Assembly: GCA_028822065.1 (NCBI GenBank) | Contig: JAPKEL010000004.1 | Coordinates: 1 to 64,000 of the forward strand | Length of the DNA: 64,000 bases | Direction of reading: 5' to 3' | From: Woeseiaceae bacterium | Lineage (GTDB): Bacteria; Pseudomonadota; Gammaproteobacteria; Steroidobacterales; Woeseiaceae | Shown: positions 9,622-19,588 of the stretch, piece after piece | How the letters are laid out: each line of letters begins with the position of its first letter | Position numbering within the stretch: the first letter of the stretch is position 1 | Notes under the pieces: model-generated | Database searches by the model: none | Told to the model about the DNA's origin: nothing | What the model saw: only the letters and a program-made list of their open reading frames with translations | Position numbers and translations under genes: made by a program

Positions 9622-10032
9622 TTAAAAATTTGGAGCTTTATTCTTTTGCTGTTGCCATAATAATTCAAACTCAGCACTGGACAAATCTGTTAGTTTTATA
9701 CCATCAGCCAAAGTCATTTTTTCCATTCCATTAAATCGAGAGATAAATTTTTCACAAGCCATGGATAGAGCTTGCTCTGGATCTACCCCTATACGCCTAG
9801 AAAAATTAACAAGGGTGAATAAAACATCACCCAGCTCCTCTTCCATGGCTTCAGGTGAAATTAACATAGCTTCTTCTAATTCATTTAATTCTTCGTAAAT
9901 TTTTTTTAACACCCCTTCATTATCGTTCCAATCAAAACCCACACTTGAAGCTCTTTTGCTAAGAGTTTTTGCCAAACTAAAAGCTGGCATAGCTCGTGGA
10001 AGATTGTTTAATATTGATTTTTCATTTTTCAT
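9622..10032 (-). CDS. Half-length MazG-type nucleotide pyrophosphohydrolase
   Basis: A 136-residue protein that aligns with only the C-terminal half of E. coli-type MazG (about 263 residues). It starts with LPRAMPAFSLAKTLSKRASSVGFDW, and the all-alpha NTP pyrophosphatase metal site is intact: YEELNELEEA and then EEELGDVLFTLVNFSRR (EExxE and ExxD). MazG hydrolyses (d)NTPs and has been linked to ppGpp control. The single domain should still dimerise to form the fold, since this half is the active one in E. coli. It overlaps the upstream nudL by 4 bases, so two nucleotide-cleaning enzymes are translationally coupled. The frame is clean, so a functional short form is more likely than a pseudogene. 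Confidence 0.82.
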   Translation of the reverse strand: MKNEKSILNNLPRAMPAFSLAKTLSKRASSVGFDWNDNEGVLKKIYEELNELEEAMLISPEAMEEELGDVLFTLVNFSRRIGVDPEQALSMACEKFISRFNGMEKMTLADGIKLTDLSSAEFELLWQQQKNKAPNF

Positions 10033-10649
10033 CTAATCTCTCCGACTAATCGATCACATAATAATGAAATAATCATTGCAGTAGCGCCCCATATCCTATT
10101 ATCTTTGTATTGATATTCAATCATCGGTAACTCGATATTATTGAATTTACGAATGCCTATTTTTTTATTTTCTTGGTTCATGAAAAATAATAACGGTGCT
10201 GTAAAATAACTCTCTACCTCAGATCGATCTATCGTGATAACTGGCGAACCCATTAAAACACCAATCACCGGATGAATAATATATCCGGTAAAAGTCGGTA
10301 CAGTGGATAAATTACCTATAATTTTAATATCTAATTGGTTTATACCTACTTCTTCCTTAGTTTCACGTATTGCTGTCATGGTAATATCATTATCACCTAC
10401 CTCCACACCCCCACCTGGAAAACAAATCTCCCCAGCATGTGCAGTTAAATTACTTGAACGTTTTGTTAGTAGTAATTCCAGATTACCTGCATTATCGAGG
10501 ATGGGTAACAGCACAGCTGCTGATTTCAATCCATCGGGAAATTTATACTTAAGCGCTAAATCGATGTCAGCATTTTGCAGTCTTCTATCAGCAGGTGAAG
10601 AAAAATCTAGACCAGAAAATACATCGATTAGTTTATTTAGGTTACTCAC
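10029..10649 (-). CDS. nudL: CoA pyrophosphatase, NUDIX hydrolase (NudL type)
   Basis: A 206-residue NUDIX hydrolase. The NudL/CoA-pyrophosphatase signature LLTKRSSNLTAHAGEICFPG runs directly into the NUDIX box, where the residues spaced as GGGVEVGD...AIRETKEEVGI give the GX5EX7REUXEEXGU pattern. The family cleaves CoA and its thioesters to phosphopantetheine and 3',5'-ADP. It overlaps the mazG-like gene by 4 bases (ATG inside the stop region), suggesting co-translation, and sits just downstream of fumC on the same strand. The family is clear; the preferred substrate is inferred from family membership. Confidence 0.88.
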   Translation of the reverse strand: MSNLNKLIDVFSGLDFSSPADRRLQNADIDLALKYKFPDGLKSAAVLLPILDNAGNLELLLTKRSSNLTAHAGEICFPGGGVEVGDNDITMTAIRETKEEVGINQLDIKIIGNLSTVPTFTGYIIHPVIGVLMGSPVITIDRSEVESYFTAPLLFFMNQENKKIGIRKFNNIELPMIEYQYKDNRIWGATAMIISLLCDRLVGEIR

Positions 10650-10662
10650 TCTTGTGGTACAT

Positions 10663-12051
10663 TTATTTTTTTATACCACCTTCCGTTAAATCCTTTGGGT
10701 TCAGGAGTCGGGTTAAATCGGCTTCGCTTAGATCCGTCATTTCAGCGGCAACTTCTTTTACTGCTCTACCTTCCTTGTAGGCTGTTTTTGCAATTTTTGC
10801 TCCCAACTCATAGCCTATAACCGCATTCAACGCAGTTACTAAAATTGGATTGCGATCCAAGGCATCTTTTATTTTTTCATGATCAACACTAAACCCTTTA
10901 ATAGCTTTGTCAGTCAAAACACATAGGGCATTTGCCAGTATTTCAATGCTTTGTAGCAAGTTGTGCGCCACAATAGGCAACATTACATTTAACTGGAAGT
11001 TCCCAGACTGGCCGGCAACAGTAATCGTCGTATCATTGCCTATAACCTGAGCACCAACCATAGCAACTGCTTCAGGAATAACGGGATTAACCTTGCCTGG
11101 CATAATACTTGAGCCTGGCTGTAATTCTGGCAATCTAATTTCACTGAGCCCACCCAATGGACCCGAGTTCATCCAGCGTAGATCATTTGATATTTTAATT
11201 ATACTTACAGCCAGAGTCTTCAATTGTCCTGACATTTCTACAGCAGCATCTTGAGTTGCTAATGACTCAAATAATGAAGCTGATGAAACGAACGAGGCAT
11301 TTGTTCTTTCAGACAATAAAATTGCAACATTTTTGCCAAATTCGGGGTGTGCATTAATTCCTGTACCTACTGCTGTTGCGCCTTGAGCAAGATGCGTTAA
11401 GCGTTTCATAGAATCACTAACTCGTTCGTGGGCATGTTGCATTTGAGATCGCCAAGCATCAATCTCTTGCCCAACAGTTATTGGCATTGCATCCATTAAA
11501 TGAGTGCGTCCCGTCTTGACAACATCTTTAAATTCAATAGATTTTTGCTCTAACGCATCATTTAATTTTTCAAGAGCAGGTAATAAATGCTCTTGCAAGC
11601 TAATTACTGCCGATACATGAATACAGGTAGGAATAACATCATTACTACTTTGACTCATATTAACATCATCATTAGGATGAATGTCAGCACCAAGTATAGA
11701 AGTCGCTAGTTTAGCGATTACTTCATTGGCATTCATATTCGAACTGGTACCAGATCCGGTCTGAAAAATATCGACGGGAAAATGTTCGTCAAAGTTACCT
11801 TCAATAATTTCTTCGCATGCTTCACAAATCGCTTTTGCTTTATTATCGGGCAATAACCCAAGGTTATTATTAACAGTGGCGGCAGCCCATTTTATCAGTC
11901 CTAATGCAGCAATAAATTGGCGTGGCACCCTAATACCACTGATCGGAAAATTATTCACAGCGCGTTGTGTTTGCGCTCCCCACATTGCATCTATTGGGAC
12001 CTTTAGTTCCCCCATACTGTCAATTTCATTTCTGTATTTTTCATTTACCAT
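10663..12051 (-). CDS. fumC: Fumarate hydratase, class II
   Basis: Iron-independent fumarase interconverting fumarate and malate in the TCA cycle. The fumarase/aspartase signature GSSIMPGKVNPVIPEAV is present, with TGSGTSSNMNANEVIA and GRTHLMDAMPITVGQE as further active-site segments. The ATG at 12051 (MVNEKYRNEIDSMGELKVP, 462 residues) is chosen because GAGGG sits 7 bases upstream and the family normally starts here; the open frame continues 15 codons upstream without similarity. It lies 13 bases upstream of nudL. Divergent purB begins about 110 bases away, so the promoter lies in that gap. It adds to acnA and sucAB-lpd in this window as a TCA enzyme. Confidence 0.96.
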   Translation of the reverse strand: MVNEKYRNEIDSMGELKVPIDAMWGAQTQRAVNNFPISGIRVPRQFIAALGLIKWAAATVNNNLGLLPDNKAKAICEACEEIIEGNFDEHFPVDIFQTGSGTSSNMNANEVIAKLATSILGADIHPNDDVNMSQSSNDVIPTCIHVSAVISLQEHLLPALEKLNDALEQKSIEFKDVVKTGRTHLMDAMPITVGQEIDAWRSQMQHAHERVSDSMKRLTHLAQGATAVGTGINAHPEFGKNVAILLSERTNASFVSSASLFESLATQDAAVEMSGQLKTLAVSIIKISNDLRWMNSGPLGGLSEIRLPELQPGSSIMPGKVNPVIPEAVAMVGAQVIGNDTTITVAGQSGNFQLNVMLPIVAHNLLQSIEILANALCVLTDKAIKGFSVDHEKIKDALDRNPILVTALNAVIGYELGAKIAKTAYKEGRAVKEVAAEMTDLSEADLTRLLNPKDLTEGGIKK

Positions 12052-12058
12052 AAATAAA

Positions 12059-12063
12059 CCCTC
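12059..12063 (-). promoter_or_regulatory. Shine-Dalgarno of fumC
   Basis: GAGGG on the minus strand, 7 bases before the ATG at 12051. It selects this start over the longer open frame reaching 12096. Confidence 0.6.
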
Positions 12064-12159
12064 AGCACTTAGATCAATGCAGTAATCATACAGCAAACCA
12101 TTATATTTTCGTCTTATTAGTGTATGATTCTTATTTTACAAAGCAAGCGACAAGAAGAT

Positions 12160-13518
12160 ATGGCACATGAGCAACTGACAGCAATTTCACCCTTAGATGG
12201 TCGCTATGCTGAAAAAACATCAGAATTAACCGAGATTTTCAGTGAATATGGCTTAATTCGTTTTAGAGTAGAAATAGAAATCCGCTGGCTTCAGATGCTG
12301 TCCAATAATCCGGATATAATAGAGCTTGATAGATTTGATAAAGATACCAACAATCAACTAAATGACATTATTGATAATTTTAATACTGATGATGCTAAAA
12401 GTGTTAAAGATATCGAAAGAACAACCAATCATGACGTTAAAGCTGTTGAGTATTTCATCTGCCAACAATTTAAAGACAATAAAAATATCAATGACTTTAT
12501 TCATTTTGGGTGTACTTCAGAAGATATAAATAATCTTGCCTATGCCATGATGCTTGATGAAGCCCGAAAAAATGTCCTCAACCCATTAATGGACTCTTTG
12601 CATCAAGAAATTCAAAACCTAGTCATGAAATATCACTCAATACCAATGCTTTCAAGAACTCACGGACAAACAGCCAGCCCAACAACTGTAGGCAAAGAAT
12701 TCGCCAATATACTTGCTAGGTTAAATCTAATCAGTAATGACTTTAATGCAATACATATATACGGAAAATTCAATGGCGCTGTTGGTAATTTTAACGCGCA
12801 TCATATTGCTTATCCAAATTGCGACTGGCCTGAAATTAGCTCATCTTTTATAAAATCACTTAACTTAGAACCGAATATTCTAACTACTCAAATAGAGCCA
12901 CATGACTGGATGGCAAAATATTGCCATAATCTTATTCGTTACAATACGGTTTTATTGGATATGAGTAGAGATATATGGGGTTACATATCTCTAGGATACT
13001 TCAAACAAAGGCTTGAAAAAAACGAAGTGGGTTCTTCTACCATGCCGCATAAAATCAACCCAATTGATTTCGAAAACGCAGAAGGTAACTTAGGTCTATC
13101 GAATAGTTTATTTGGCCATTTTGCAGAAAAACTCCCTATCTCCAGATTCCAAAGAGATCTAACTGATTCAACGGTTCAGAGGAATCTTGGAGTTGCTATT
13201 GGTTATGGAATTATCGCCATTAAATCACTACTTAAAGGCATCAGCAAACTAGAAATTGATACAGCAATAATCAATAAAGATATTGAAAATAGATGGGAAG
13301 TTCTTGGTGAGGCTATTCAAACGGTTATGCGACGTTACGGCATTTCTGAGCCTTATGAAAAACTTAAAACTCTTACCCGTGGTAATGAAATAAATAAATC
13401 TATTTTATCGGAATTTATTCAATCATTGGATATTCCCGATCATGCGAAAAAAGAATTGCTTGATTTAACTCCATCAACATATACGGGTCTTGCCTCTGAG
13501 CTATCTAAGCAGCTTTAA
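12160..13518 (+). CDS. purB: Adenylosuccinate lyase
   Basis: Catalyses two steps of purine synthesis: SAICAR to AICAR, and adenylosuccinate to AMP. The fumarase/aspartase superfamily signature reads GSSTMPHKINPIDFENAEGN, and the active-site regions TNHDVKAVEYF, FGCTSEDINN and SRTHGQTASPTTVGKE are intact. The start at 12160 (MAHEQLTAISPLDGRYAEKT, 452 residues) matches the E. coli-type enzyme; the open frame begins 12 codons earlier. mnmA follows after 36 bases, so they may be co-transcribed. In enterics the order is mnmA-hflD-purB; here hflD is absent and the order is reversed. Confidence 0.96.
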   Translation: MAHEQLTAISPLDGRYAEKTSELTEIFSEYGLIRFRVEIEIRWLQMLSNNPDIIELDRFDKDTNNQLNDIIDNFNTDDAKSVKDIERTTNHDVKAVEYFICQQFKDNKNINDFIHFGCTSEDINNLAYAMMLDEARKNVLNPLMDSLHQEIQNLVMKYHSIPMLSRTHGQTASPTTVGKEFANILARLNLISNDFNAIHIYGKFNGAVGNFNAHHIAYPNCDWPEISSSFIKSLNLEPNILTTQIEPHDWMAKYCHNLIRYNTVLLDMSRDIWGYISLGYFKQRLEKNEVGSSTMPHKINPIDFENAEGNLGLSNSLFGHFAEKLPISRFQRDLTDSTVQRNLGVAIGYGIIAIKSLLKGISKLEIDTAIINKDIENRWEVLGEAIQTVMRRYGISEPYEKLKTLTRGNEINKSILSEFIQSLDIPDHAKKELLDLTPSTYTGLASELSKQL

Positions 13519-13554
13519 ATACAGAATCGTAACTTATAGATTCGTTTTAATGAA

Positions 13555-14667
13555 ATGAATATTCCAAATGAAAATTTGATAAATAAACGGGTAATCGTAG
13601 GATTATCTGGTGGAGTAGATTCGGCTGTAGCGGCGCTTCTACTTAAGCAGCAAGGGGCGGATGTTCAAGCCCTTCATATGACCAACTGGAACGACGAAGA
13701 TGGTTATTGTAATGCCGCTGATGATCTACAAGATGCAAAAAAAGTTTGTAACAAATTATCTATACCATTACATCACGTTAATTTTTCTAAGGAATATGCC
13801 GAGCTGGTATTTAAAGATTTCCTTCATGAGTATGAAAATGGAAGAACTCCAAATCCAGATATATTGTGCAATCGAGAAATTAAGTTTGGTGTTTTCAAAA
13901 AATACGCCAAAAGACTTGGTGCTGAATTTATTGCCACCGGTCATTATGCGAAACTTAACAAAAATGCCCAGTCTACTGAATTAGTTAAACCCAAAGATAA
14001 GAACAAAGATCAAACCTATTTCTTGCATGCCGTTAACGAGGATGCGTTTAGGGATACCCTCTTCCCACTTTGTGATCTGACAAAACATGAAGTTAGGGAG
14101 ATGGCGAAAATAAATGGCTTATCAAATTATAATAAAAAAGACAGTACTGGTATTTGTTTCATAGGCGAACGTCCATTTCGGGAGTTTCTAGAAAAATATT
14201 TACCCGCACAACCAGGGCCAATGATTGACAATAATGACAATGTAATTGGTCAGCATCAAGGTTTAATGTATTACACAATAGGTCAAAGACAAGGCTTAAA
14301 TATTGGTGGTCGCAAAGAGAGTGATAACAAGCCTTGGTATGTATTAAATAAAGATCTTGCAAGTAATACTCTAATAGTGGTGCAAGGTGATCATGATGAT
14401 TTATACGCCCGATCGTTAATTGTTTCTGACTTTTCCTGGATTGGCACAGCAAAAGAATTAATTTTGAGTGCCAAGGTAATCCACTGTCATGGTAAAGTCA
14501 GATATCGACAACCAGATCAAGCATGCCAAGCTGAGTTAATTGAAGGAAATAAAATCAAAGTTATTTTTAATGAGCCACAACGTGCCATTACCGAGGGCCA
14601 AGCTGCAGTTCTATATATAGATGATCGATGCCTTGGTGGCGGATCAATTGATGAGGTTATAAAATAA
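13555..14667 (+). CDS. mnmA: tRNA-specific 2-thiouridylase
   Basis: MnmA installs sulfur at position 2 of the wobble uridine (U34) of tRNA-Lys, -Glu and -Gln, using sulfur relayed by IscS and the Tus proteins. The 370-residue protein starts with the ATP pyrophosphatase P-loop (VGLSGGVDSAVAALLL). It has both functional cysteines, in NPDILCNREIKFG and STGICFIGER, and a C-terminal tRNA-binding beta-barrel ending in the usual GGGSIDEV. Its substrate tRNA-Lys(TTT) is also encoded in this window at about 23.2 kb. It follows purB by 36 bases. Confidence 0.97.
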   Translation: MNIPNENLINKRVIVGLSGGVDSAVAALLLKQQGADVQALHMTNWNDEDGYCNAADDLQDAKKVCNKLSIPLHHVNFSKEYAELVFKDFLHEYENGRTPNPDILCNREIKFGVFKKYAKRLGAEFIATGHYAKLNKNAQSTELVKPKDKNKDQTYFLHAVNEDAFRDTLFPLCDLTKHEVREMAKINGLSNYNKKDSTGICFIGERPFREFLEKYLPAQPGPMIDNNDNVIGQHQGLMYYTIGQRQGLNIGGRKESDNKPWYVLNKDLASNTLIVVQGDHDDLYARSLIVSDFSWIGTAKELILSAKVIHCHGKVRYRQPDQACQAELIEGNKIKVIFNEPQRAITEGQAAVLYIDDRCLGGGSIDEVIK

Positions 14668-14709
14668 ATATTTATACACAGAATTCTCCAAATTCATGCA
14701 AACATCCGT

Positions 14710-14715
14710 TATAAT
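14710..14715 (+). promoter_or_regulatory. Possible -10 element upstream of acnA
   Basis: A perfect TATAAT, 54 bases before the acnA start, in the 102-base gap after mnmA. No good -35 hexamer lies at the right spacing, so this is only a candidate. Confidence 0.3.
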
Positions 14716-14769
14716 TCTGCGCCAACATGATTAAAAACCACTATTTATAAATATATTTGGAGACCCGCC

Positions 14770-17439
14770 ATGCAAAACAGCTTTGGCTCTCACTCGACCT
14801 TTGACCTAAACAACAAAGAATATGAATTTTTCAATTTAGAGGCCGTCACTGAAGGTGATGTCAAAAAACTCCCCTATTCTTTAAAAATACTTCTGGAAAA
14901 CTTATTACGTTTTGAAGATGGTAAAAATGTGACTCGTGATGACATCATTGCTATTGCAAATTGGAATCCTAAATCCAAGCCAGAACAAGAGATCTCATTC
15001 ACCCCTTCACGAGTAATTCTTCAAGACTTTACAGGGGTCCCTGCAATTGTTGATCTTGGTGCAATGCGAGATGCAGTGATCAAACTTGGTGGCGACGCGA
15101 GCAGCATCAACCCCTTATCACCCGCTGAGTTAGTTATAGACCATTCAGTTCAAGTTGATAATTACGCAAAAATTAACGCACTTTCCCTTAACAATAAAAT
15201 TGAATTCAATCGGAACAAAGAACGCTACTCATTTCTTAAATGGGGCCAAAATGCATTTAAAAATTTCAAAGTTGTGCCACCTAATACGGGTATCGTCCAT
15301 CAAGTCAACTTGGAGTACCTAAGTCGAGTCATTTTTGACCGAGATGATAATGGCAAGCATATTTTGTATCCCGATACAGTAGTTGGTACAGATTCACACA
15401 CCACCATGATCAATAGTCTAGGAATACTTGGTTGGGGTGTAGGTGGAATTGAAGCTGAAGCAGCCATGCTAGGCCAACCAATTACCATGCTTATTCCACA
15501 AGTCCTTGGTTTTAAATTAACCGGTAAGCTACGTGAAGGAACAACAGCAACCGATCTGGTGTTAACAGTAACTGAGATCTTACGCAAAAAAGGTGTGGTC
15601 GGTAAATTTGTTGAATTTTTTGGTGACGGCTTAAATGATATGCCGCTAGCTGATAGAGCAACTTTAGGGAACATGTCACCTGAATTTGGCAGCACTTGTG
15701 CTATTTTTCCAATAGACGGCGAAACTATACGTTATTTAAAGTTATCGGGCAGAGATGCGCAACACGTTCAACTTGTTGAGACTTACGCAAAAAAACAAGG
15801 TTTATGGCGTTATCCAGATCAAGAAGATGCTAATTACAGTGATCTCATTGAATTTGATATGAGTTCTGTAGAGCCTAGTATCGCTGGTCCAAAAAGACCT
15901 CAAGACAGAATTGCTCTAGATGCGGCTGAAATTACATTCAACAAACATCTCAAAAGTGCAACTGAAAATCGCAATAGCGGCGGATCTATCGATATCGAAA
16001 TCGATAACGAAAACGTCAAAATAGAAGATGGTGCATTACTAATTGCAGCAATAACCAGCTGCACCAACACATCAAATCCCGCTGTAATGATAGCCGCTGG
16101 ATTGCTAGCAAAAAATGCCGTTAATAAAGGACTTAAAACCAAACCTTGGGTAAAAACAAGTCTTGCACCCGGGTCTAAAGTAGTCACCGATTATTTGCAA
16201 AAAGCCAAACTCAATCAACCATTAGATCAATTGGGTTTTCAAACTGTTGGTTATGGATGCACCACATGCATTGGGAACTCAGGTCCACTCATGAGTGAAG
16301 TATCAAATGGTGTTCAGGATGCAAATATTATTGGTTGCAGCATTCTTTCTGGTAACCGTAATTTTGAAGGCAGGATTCACCCACAAGTGCAAATGAATTT
16401 TCTGGCATCGCCACCCTTGGTAGTGGCTTATGCAATAGCAGGAACGATGCAACATGATCTTGTTAAGGATTCTTTAGGTAAGGATTCTGAAGGCAATGAT
16501 GTCTACCTCAAAGATATTTGGCCAAGTCTAAAATCTGTAAGTGATGTAACCTCTTCCTCTATCGATTCAACTATGTTTGAATCAAGGTATAGCTCAGTAT
16601 TTAATGGTGATGAAAACTGGAATTCACTTAAAGTTTCAACCGGTGAATTATACGCATGGGATGAAAAATCAACCTATGTAAAACACCCGCCATATTTTGA
16701 AGGTATGACATTAGAACCTGCCTCCATAAATGAAATAAAAAACGCAAGAGTTTTGGCATTATTGGGAGACTCAGTGACAACCGATCATATTTCTCCTGCT
16801 GGTGGAATAGCAAAAGACAGTCCTGCAGCTGATTATCTTCGTGCACAAGGTGTTAAGGATAGTGATTTTAACTCTTATGGGTCTCGCCGAGGTAACCATG
16901 AGGTCATGATGCGAGGGACGTTTGCAAATATTCGCTTACGAAATAAATTGGCGCCTGGTACCGAGGGTGGCTGGACAAATCATCAACCAAACAACGAACA
17001 AATGACAATTTTTGATGCTGCAAATCAATATAAAAAAGATCAAATCCCATTAATTATTCTTGCTGGTAGTGAATACGGAACCGGCTCATCTCGTGACTGG
17101 GCAGCAAAAGGCACCTTACTATTGGGAGTAAAGGCGGTAATTGCAAAAAGTTATGAACGTATTCATCGATCAAATCTAATTGGTATGGGAATACTGCCAC
17201 TGCAATTCACTAAAGATGATGATGTAGAGTCGCTTAATTTAGATGGTACTGAGGAATATTCTATTTCAGGCCATATCGATCCCAATAACAGCACGACTTC
17301 AGTTATTGCAAAAAACTCATCTGGTGATCAGATAGAATTTGAAACTCAAATTCGTATCGATACACCAAAAGAGAGAGAGTATTTTGAACATGGCGGTATC
17401 TTGCATTACGTATTACGACAAATCATTAATGAGCAATAA
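14770..17439 (+). CDS. acnA: Aconitate hydratase A
   Basis: Converts citrate to isocitrate via cis-aconitate in the TCA cycle using a [4Fe-4S] cluster. The 889-residue length and sequence are of the AcnA/IRP1 type, not AcnB. Cluster cysteines lie in [13 protein letters not shown] and [12 protein letters not shown]. Other hallmarks are [20 protein letters not shown], the swivel-domain [15 protein letters not shown], and [21 protein letters not shown] lies 7 bases before the ATG. tatD follows after 20 bases. AcnA-type enzymes can act as RNA-binding regulators when the cluster is lost, but nothing in this sequence tests that. Confidence 0.97.
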   Translation: MQNSFGSHSTFDLNNKEYEFFNLEAVTEGDVKKLPYSLKILLENLLRFEDGKNVTRDDIIAIANWNPKSKPEQEISFTPSRVILQDFTGVPAIVDLGAMRDAVIKLGGDASSINPLSPAELVIDHSVQVDNYAKINALSLNNKIEFNRNKERYSFLKWGQNAFKNFKVVPPNTGIVHQVNLEYLSRVIFDRDDNGKHILYPDTVVGTDSHTTMINSLGILGWGVGGIEAEAAMLGQPITMLIPQVLGFKLTGKLREGTTATDLVLTVTEILRKKGVVGKFVEFFGDGLNDMPLADRATLGNMSPEFGSTCAIFPIDGETIRYLKLSGRDAQHVQLVETYAKKQGLWRYPDQEDANYSDLIEFDMSSVEPSIAGPKRPQDRIALDAAEITFNKHLKSATENRNSGGSIDIEIDNENVKIEDGALLIAAITSCTNTSNPAVMIAAGLLAKNAVNKGLKTKPWVKTSLAPGSKVVTDYLQKAKLNQPLDQLGFQTVGYGCTTCIGNSGPLMSEVSNGVQDANIIGCSILSGNRNFEGRIHPQVQMNFLASPPLVVAYAIAGTMQHDLVKDSLGKDSEGNDVYLKDIWPSLKSVSDVTSSSIDSTMFESRYSSVFNGDENWNSLKVSTGELYAWDEKSTYVKHPPYFEGMTLEPASINEIKNARVLALLGDSVTTDHISPAGGIAKDSPAADYLRAQGVKDSDFNSYGSRRGNHEVMMRGTFANIRLRNKLAPGTEGGWTNHQPNNEQMTIFDAANQYKKDQIPLIILAGSEYGTGSSRDWAAKGTLLLGVKAVIAKSYERIHRSNLIGMGILPLQFTKDDDVESLNLDGTEEYSISGHIDPNNSTTSVIAKNSSGDQIEFETQIRIDTPKEREYFEHGGILHYVLRQIINEQ

Positions 17440-17459
17440 AGTCTAATACTCGGTACCAA

Positions 17460-18260
17460 ATGAAAGATTATTTAATTGATATCGGCGCAAATTTAACGCA
17501 CAGCGATTACGCATTAGATATAGATGTTATTATTAAAGAAGCGCTGGAATCGAATATTCACCAGTTAATTGTTACTGGTTCAAATAATGATGAAAGTATC
17601 AAGGCGCACACCCTCACCAAAATATACCCAAATATATTATATTCAACAGCTGGCGTTCATCCGCACTATGCAAGTACCTATAATAAATCAGTAGAACAAT
17701 CCATACATAAGTTAAGTCAATATGATTCGGTGGTAGCAATTGGGGAGTGTGGATTGGATTATTACCGGAACCTTTCGCCAAAAAAAGATCAAATCAAAGC
17801 ATTCGAGAGTCAACTTGAAATTGCTAAAGACACTAATCTACCTGTGTTTCTTCACCAGCGAGAAGCGCATAATGATTTCGCCAACATTCTTCAAAGAAAT
17901 ATAAAAGATCTTAGTAATGCGGTAGCTCATTGCTTTACTGGCTCCGAGGAAATGCTATCTGCCTATCTTGATATGGGTTTGTATATCGGTATAACTGGTT
18001 GGGTATGCGATGAACGTCGAGGTAAAGATTTACAAAAAATAGTAAACAAAATACCGCTCAATCGTTTGATGATAGAGACTGACTGCCCTTACTTATTACC
18101 TCGCACTGTTAAACCTAAACCGAAATCACGTCGCAATGAACCAAAATATCTACACGAAATTGTAAAAACTATCGCTAAATATTCAACTTACAGCGAACAG
18201 GATATTGTGAGTTCTAGTACAGAAAATGCACAAAAATTCTTTAATATTTATTCAATATAA
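17460..18260 (+). CDS. tatD: TatD family 3'-5' exonuclease
   Basis: A 266-residue metal-dependent hydrolase of the TIM-barrel TatD family, an exonuclease implicated in DNA repair; it is not part of the Tat translocon. Metal-site motifs are visible: DIGANLTH, TAGVHPHYA, IGECGLDYYRN, HCFTG and IETDCPYLLPR. The stretch YIGITGWVCDERRG and the late KSRRNEP are nearly identical in E. coli TatD, which favours TatD over the YcfH/YjjV paralogues. In TatD the first metal motif normally lacks the HxH seen in paralogues, as here. It probably shares a transcript with acnA, and is convergent with thrC 21 bases beyond. Confidence 0.92.
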   Translation: MKDYLIDIGANLTHSDYALDIDVIIKEALESNIHQLIVTGSNNDESIKAHTLTKIYPNILYSTAGVHPHYASTYNKSVEQSIHKLSQYDSVVAIGECGLDYYRNLSPKKDQIKAFESQLEIAKDTNLPVFLHQREAHNDFANILQRNIKDLSNAVAHCFTGSEEMLSAYLDMGLYIGITGWVCDERRGKDLQKIVNKIPLNRLMIETDCPYLLPRTVKPKPKSRRNEPKYLHEIVKTIAKYSTYSEQDIVSSSTENAQKFFNIYSI

Positions 18261-18281
18261 TCAATAATTTATAATAATTAA

Positions 18282-19586
18282 TTAAATTGATTTATCTATA
18301 AGGATTTTTTCAAATTCCCTTATATTAGGATTAATAGAAAATACTTGGCTTGGCTTATCAAGTAATATCGCAAGCTCGTCTGGTACCGTAATTTCTTGAC
18401 CAATTAAAGGCTCAACGACTGTTTCAAATTTTGCAGGATGAGCGGTAGCTGCGATAATCCAGTCTTGTTGCATCTTTACATCATCAATAAATTGATTATA
18501 CGTATAGGAAGCTGTAGCAGTATGGGGACAGATTATGGTTTTTGTTTGCTTGAAGACCCGGGTTATTTCGTTGCTGATATTTTTATCAGAAACAGAAACC
18601 GCTCTAACCTTATTTTTTAACTCGCTTGCTTGACCAAAAAGACTGTTCAATCTCTCCATATTGCTTGGATTACCAACATCCATTGCATTAGCAAGTGTTT
18701 GAATGCTCATTTTTGGCAACCATTCAGCGCCATCCAGATAATCTGCAATTAATCGATTTGCATTCACTGATAGAATTATTTCACCGATAGGAAAACCCAT
18801 ACTTCTAGCTAATATACAAGCCAATCCATTACCTAAATTCCCAGTCGGTATAATAAAATTAGCTTTTTTACTCCTACTCCTAAAGTGTTTCAAGCTGCTA
18901 TGAGCATAATAAATGCTTTGTGGTAATAATCGTCCAAAATTTATACTGTTTGCCGATGAAAATCGATATTTTAATGATAAATTGGAATCAACGAAAATAC
19001 TTTTTACAAGCTTCTGGCAATCATCAAATGTACCATTTACGGTTAGAGAAAGTATATTATCTCCCCAACATGTCAATTGCTTTTCTTGCCTCTTAGAGAC
19101 CTTATCTTTTGGAAATAAAACAATTACCTTCACATTAGGTAGGCCATGAAAGGCGGCGGCAACGGCCCCACCAGTATCCCCTGACGTAGCTACCAGCACG
19201 ACTAAAGGTTTATCTTTAGCCTTATTTAAGCGGCTCATGCAAGATGCCAAAAATCCGGCACCTACATCTTTAAAAGCGGCAGTAGGTCCATGGAAAAGCT
19301 CTAGAAACCACAAATTTTGTTCTGAAGAGGTTTTTACAGCAGGAATCGGGAAAGATAACGACTCTCTTATGATTTGATTCAGGCTATCCCTAAGTATTGA
19401 CTCTCTAAAAAATGGCGCTAATAATACTTGAGCCGTATCAATTAATGTCATCGAGTTAGAAAGGTCTTCATGATTAATTTTTGGTAATACTTTAGGTATA
19501 AAAAGACCGCCATCATCAGCAATACCTTTAGCTAACACCTCATCGATACTATAAATTTGACTACCGCGAGTGCTTATAAAATTCAC
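18282..19586 (-). CDS. thrC: Threonine synthase
   Basis: A PLP enzyme converting O-phosphohomoserine to threonine, the last step of the pathway. The PLP lysine lies in FHGPTAAFKDVGAGFLAS. The glycine-rich phosphate loop region includes VATSGDTGGAVAAAF and NFIIPTGNLGNGLA. The start is taken at the GTG at 19586 (VNFISTRGSQIYS, 434 residues): GGAAAG lies 6 bases upstream, and the thrB stop ends just 2 bases before. The open frame continues upstream into thrB, but that part is not family-like. It is the last gene of thrABC. Confidence 0.95.
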   Translation of the reverse strand: MNFISTRGSQIYSIDEVLAKGIADDGGLFIPKVLPKINHEDLSNSMTLIDTAQVLLAPFFRESILRDSLNQIIRESLSFPIPAVKTSSEQNLWFLELFHGPTAAFKDVGAGFLASCMSRLNKAKDKPLVVLVATSGDTGGAVAAAFHGLPNVKVIVLFPKDKVSKRQEKQLTCWGDNILSLTVNGTFDDCQKLVKSIFVDSNLSLKYRFSSANSINFGRLLPQSIYYAHSSLKHFRSRSKKANFIIPTGNLGNGLACILARSMGFPIGEIILSVNANRLIADYLDGAEWLPKMSIQTLANAMDVGNPSNMERLNSLFGQASELKNKVRAVSVSDKNISNEITRVFKQTKTIICPHTATASYTYNQFIDDVKMQQDWIIAATAHPAKFETVVEPLIGQEITVPDELAILLDKPSQVFSINPNIREFEKILIDKSI

Positions 19587-19588
19587 AA

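Noticed and set aside
13524-13548. GAATC...GATTC followed by GTTTT after purB as a terminator
   Set aside because: The stem is only 5 base pairs and mnmA continues closely on the same strand, so co-transcription is more likely.
15300-15695. 131-codon antisense frame inside acnA
   Set aside because: It is a shadow of the strongly conserved acnA coding strand with no start signal or recognisable domain.
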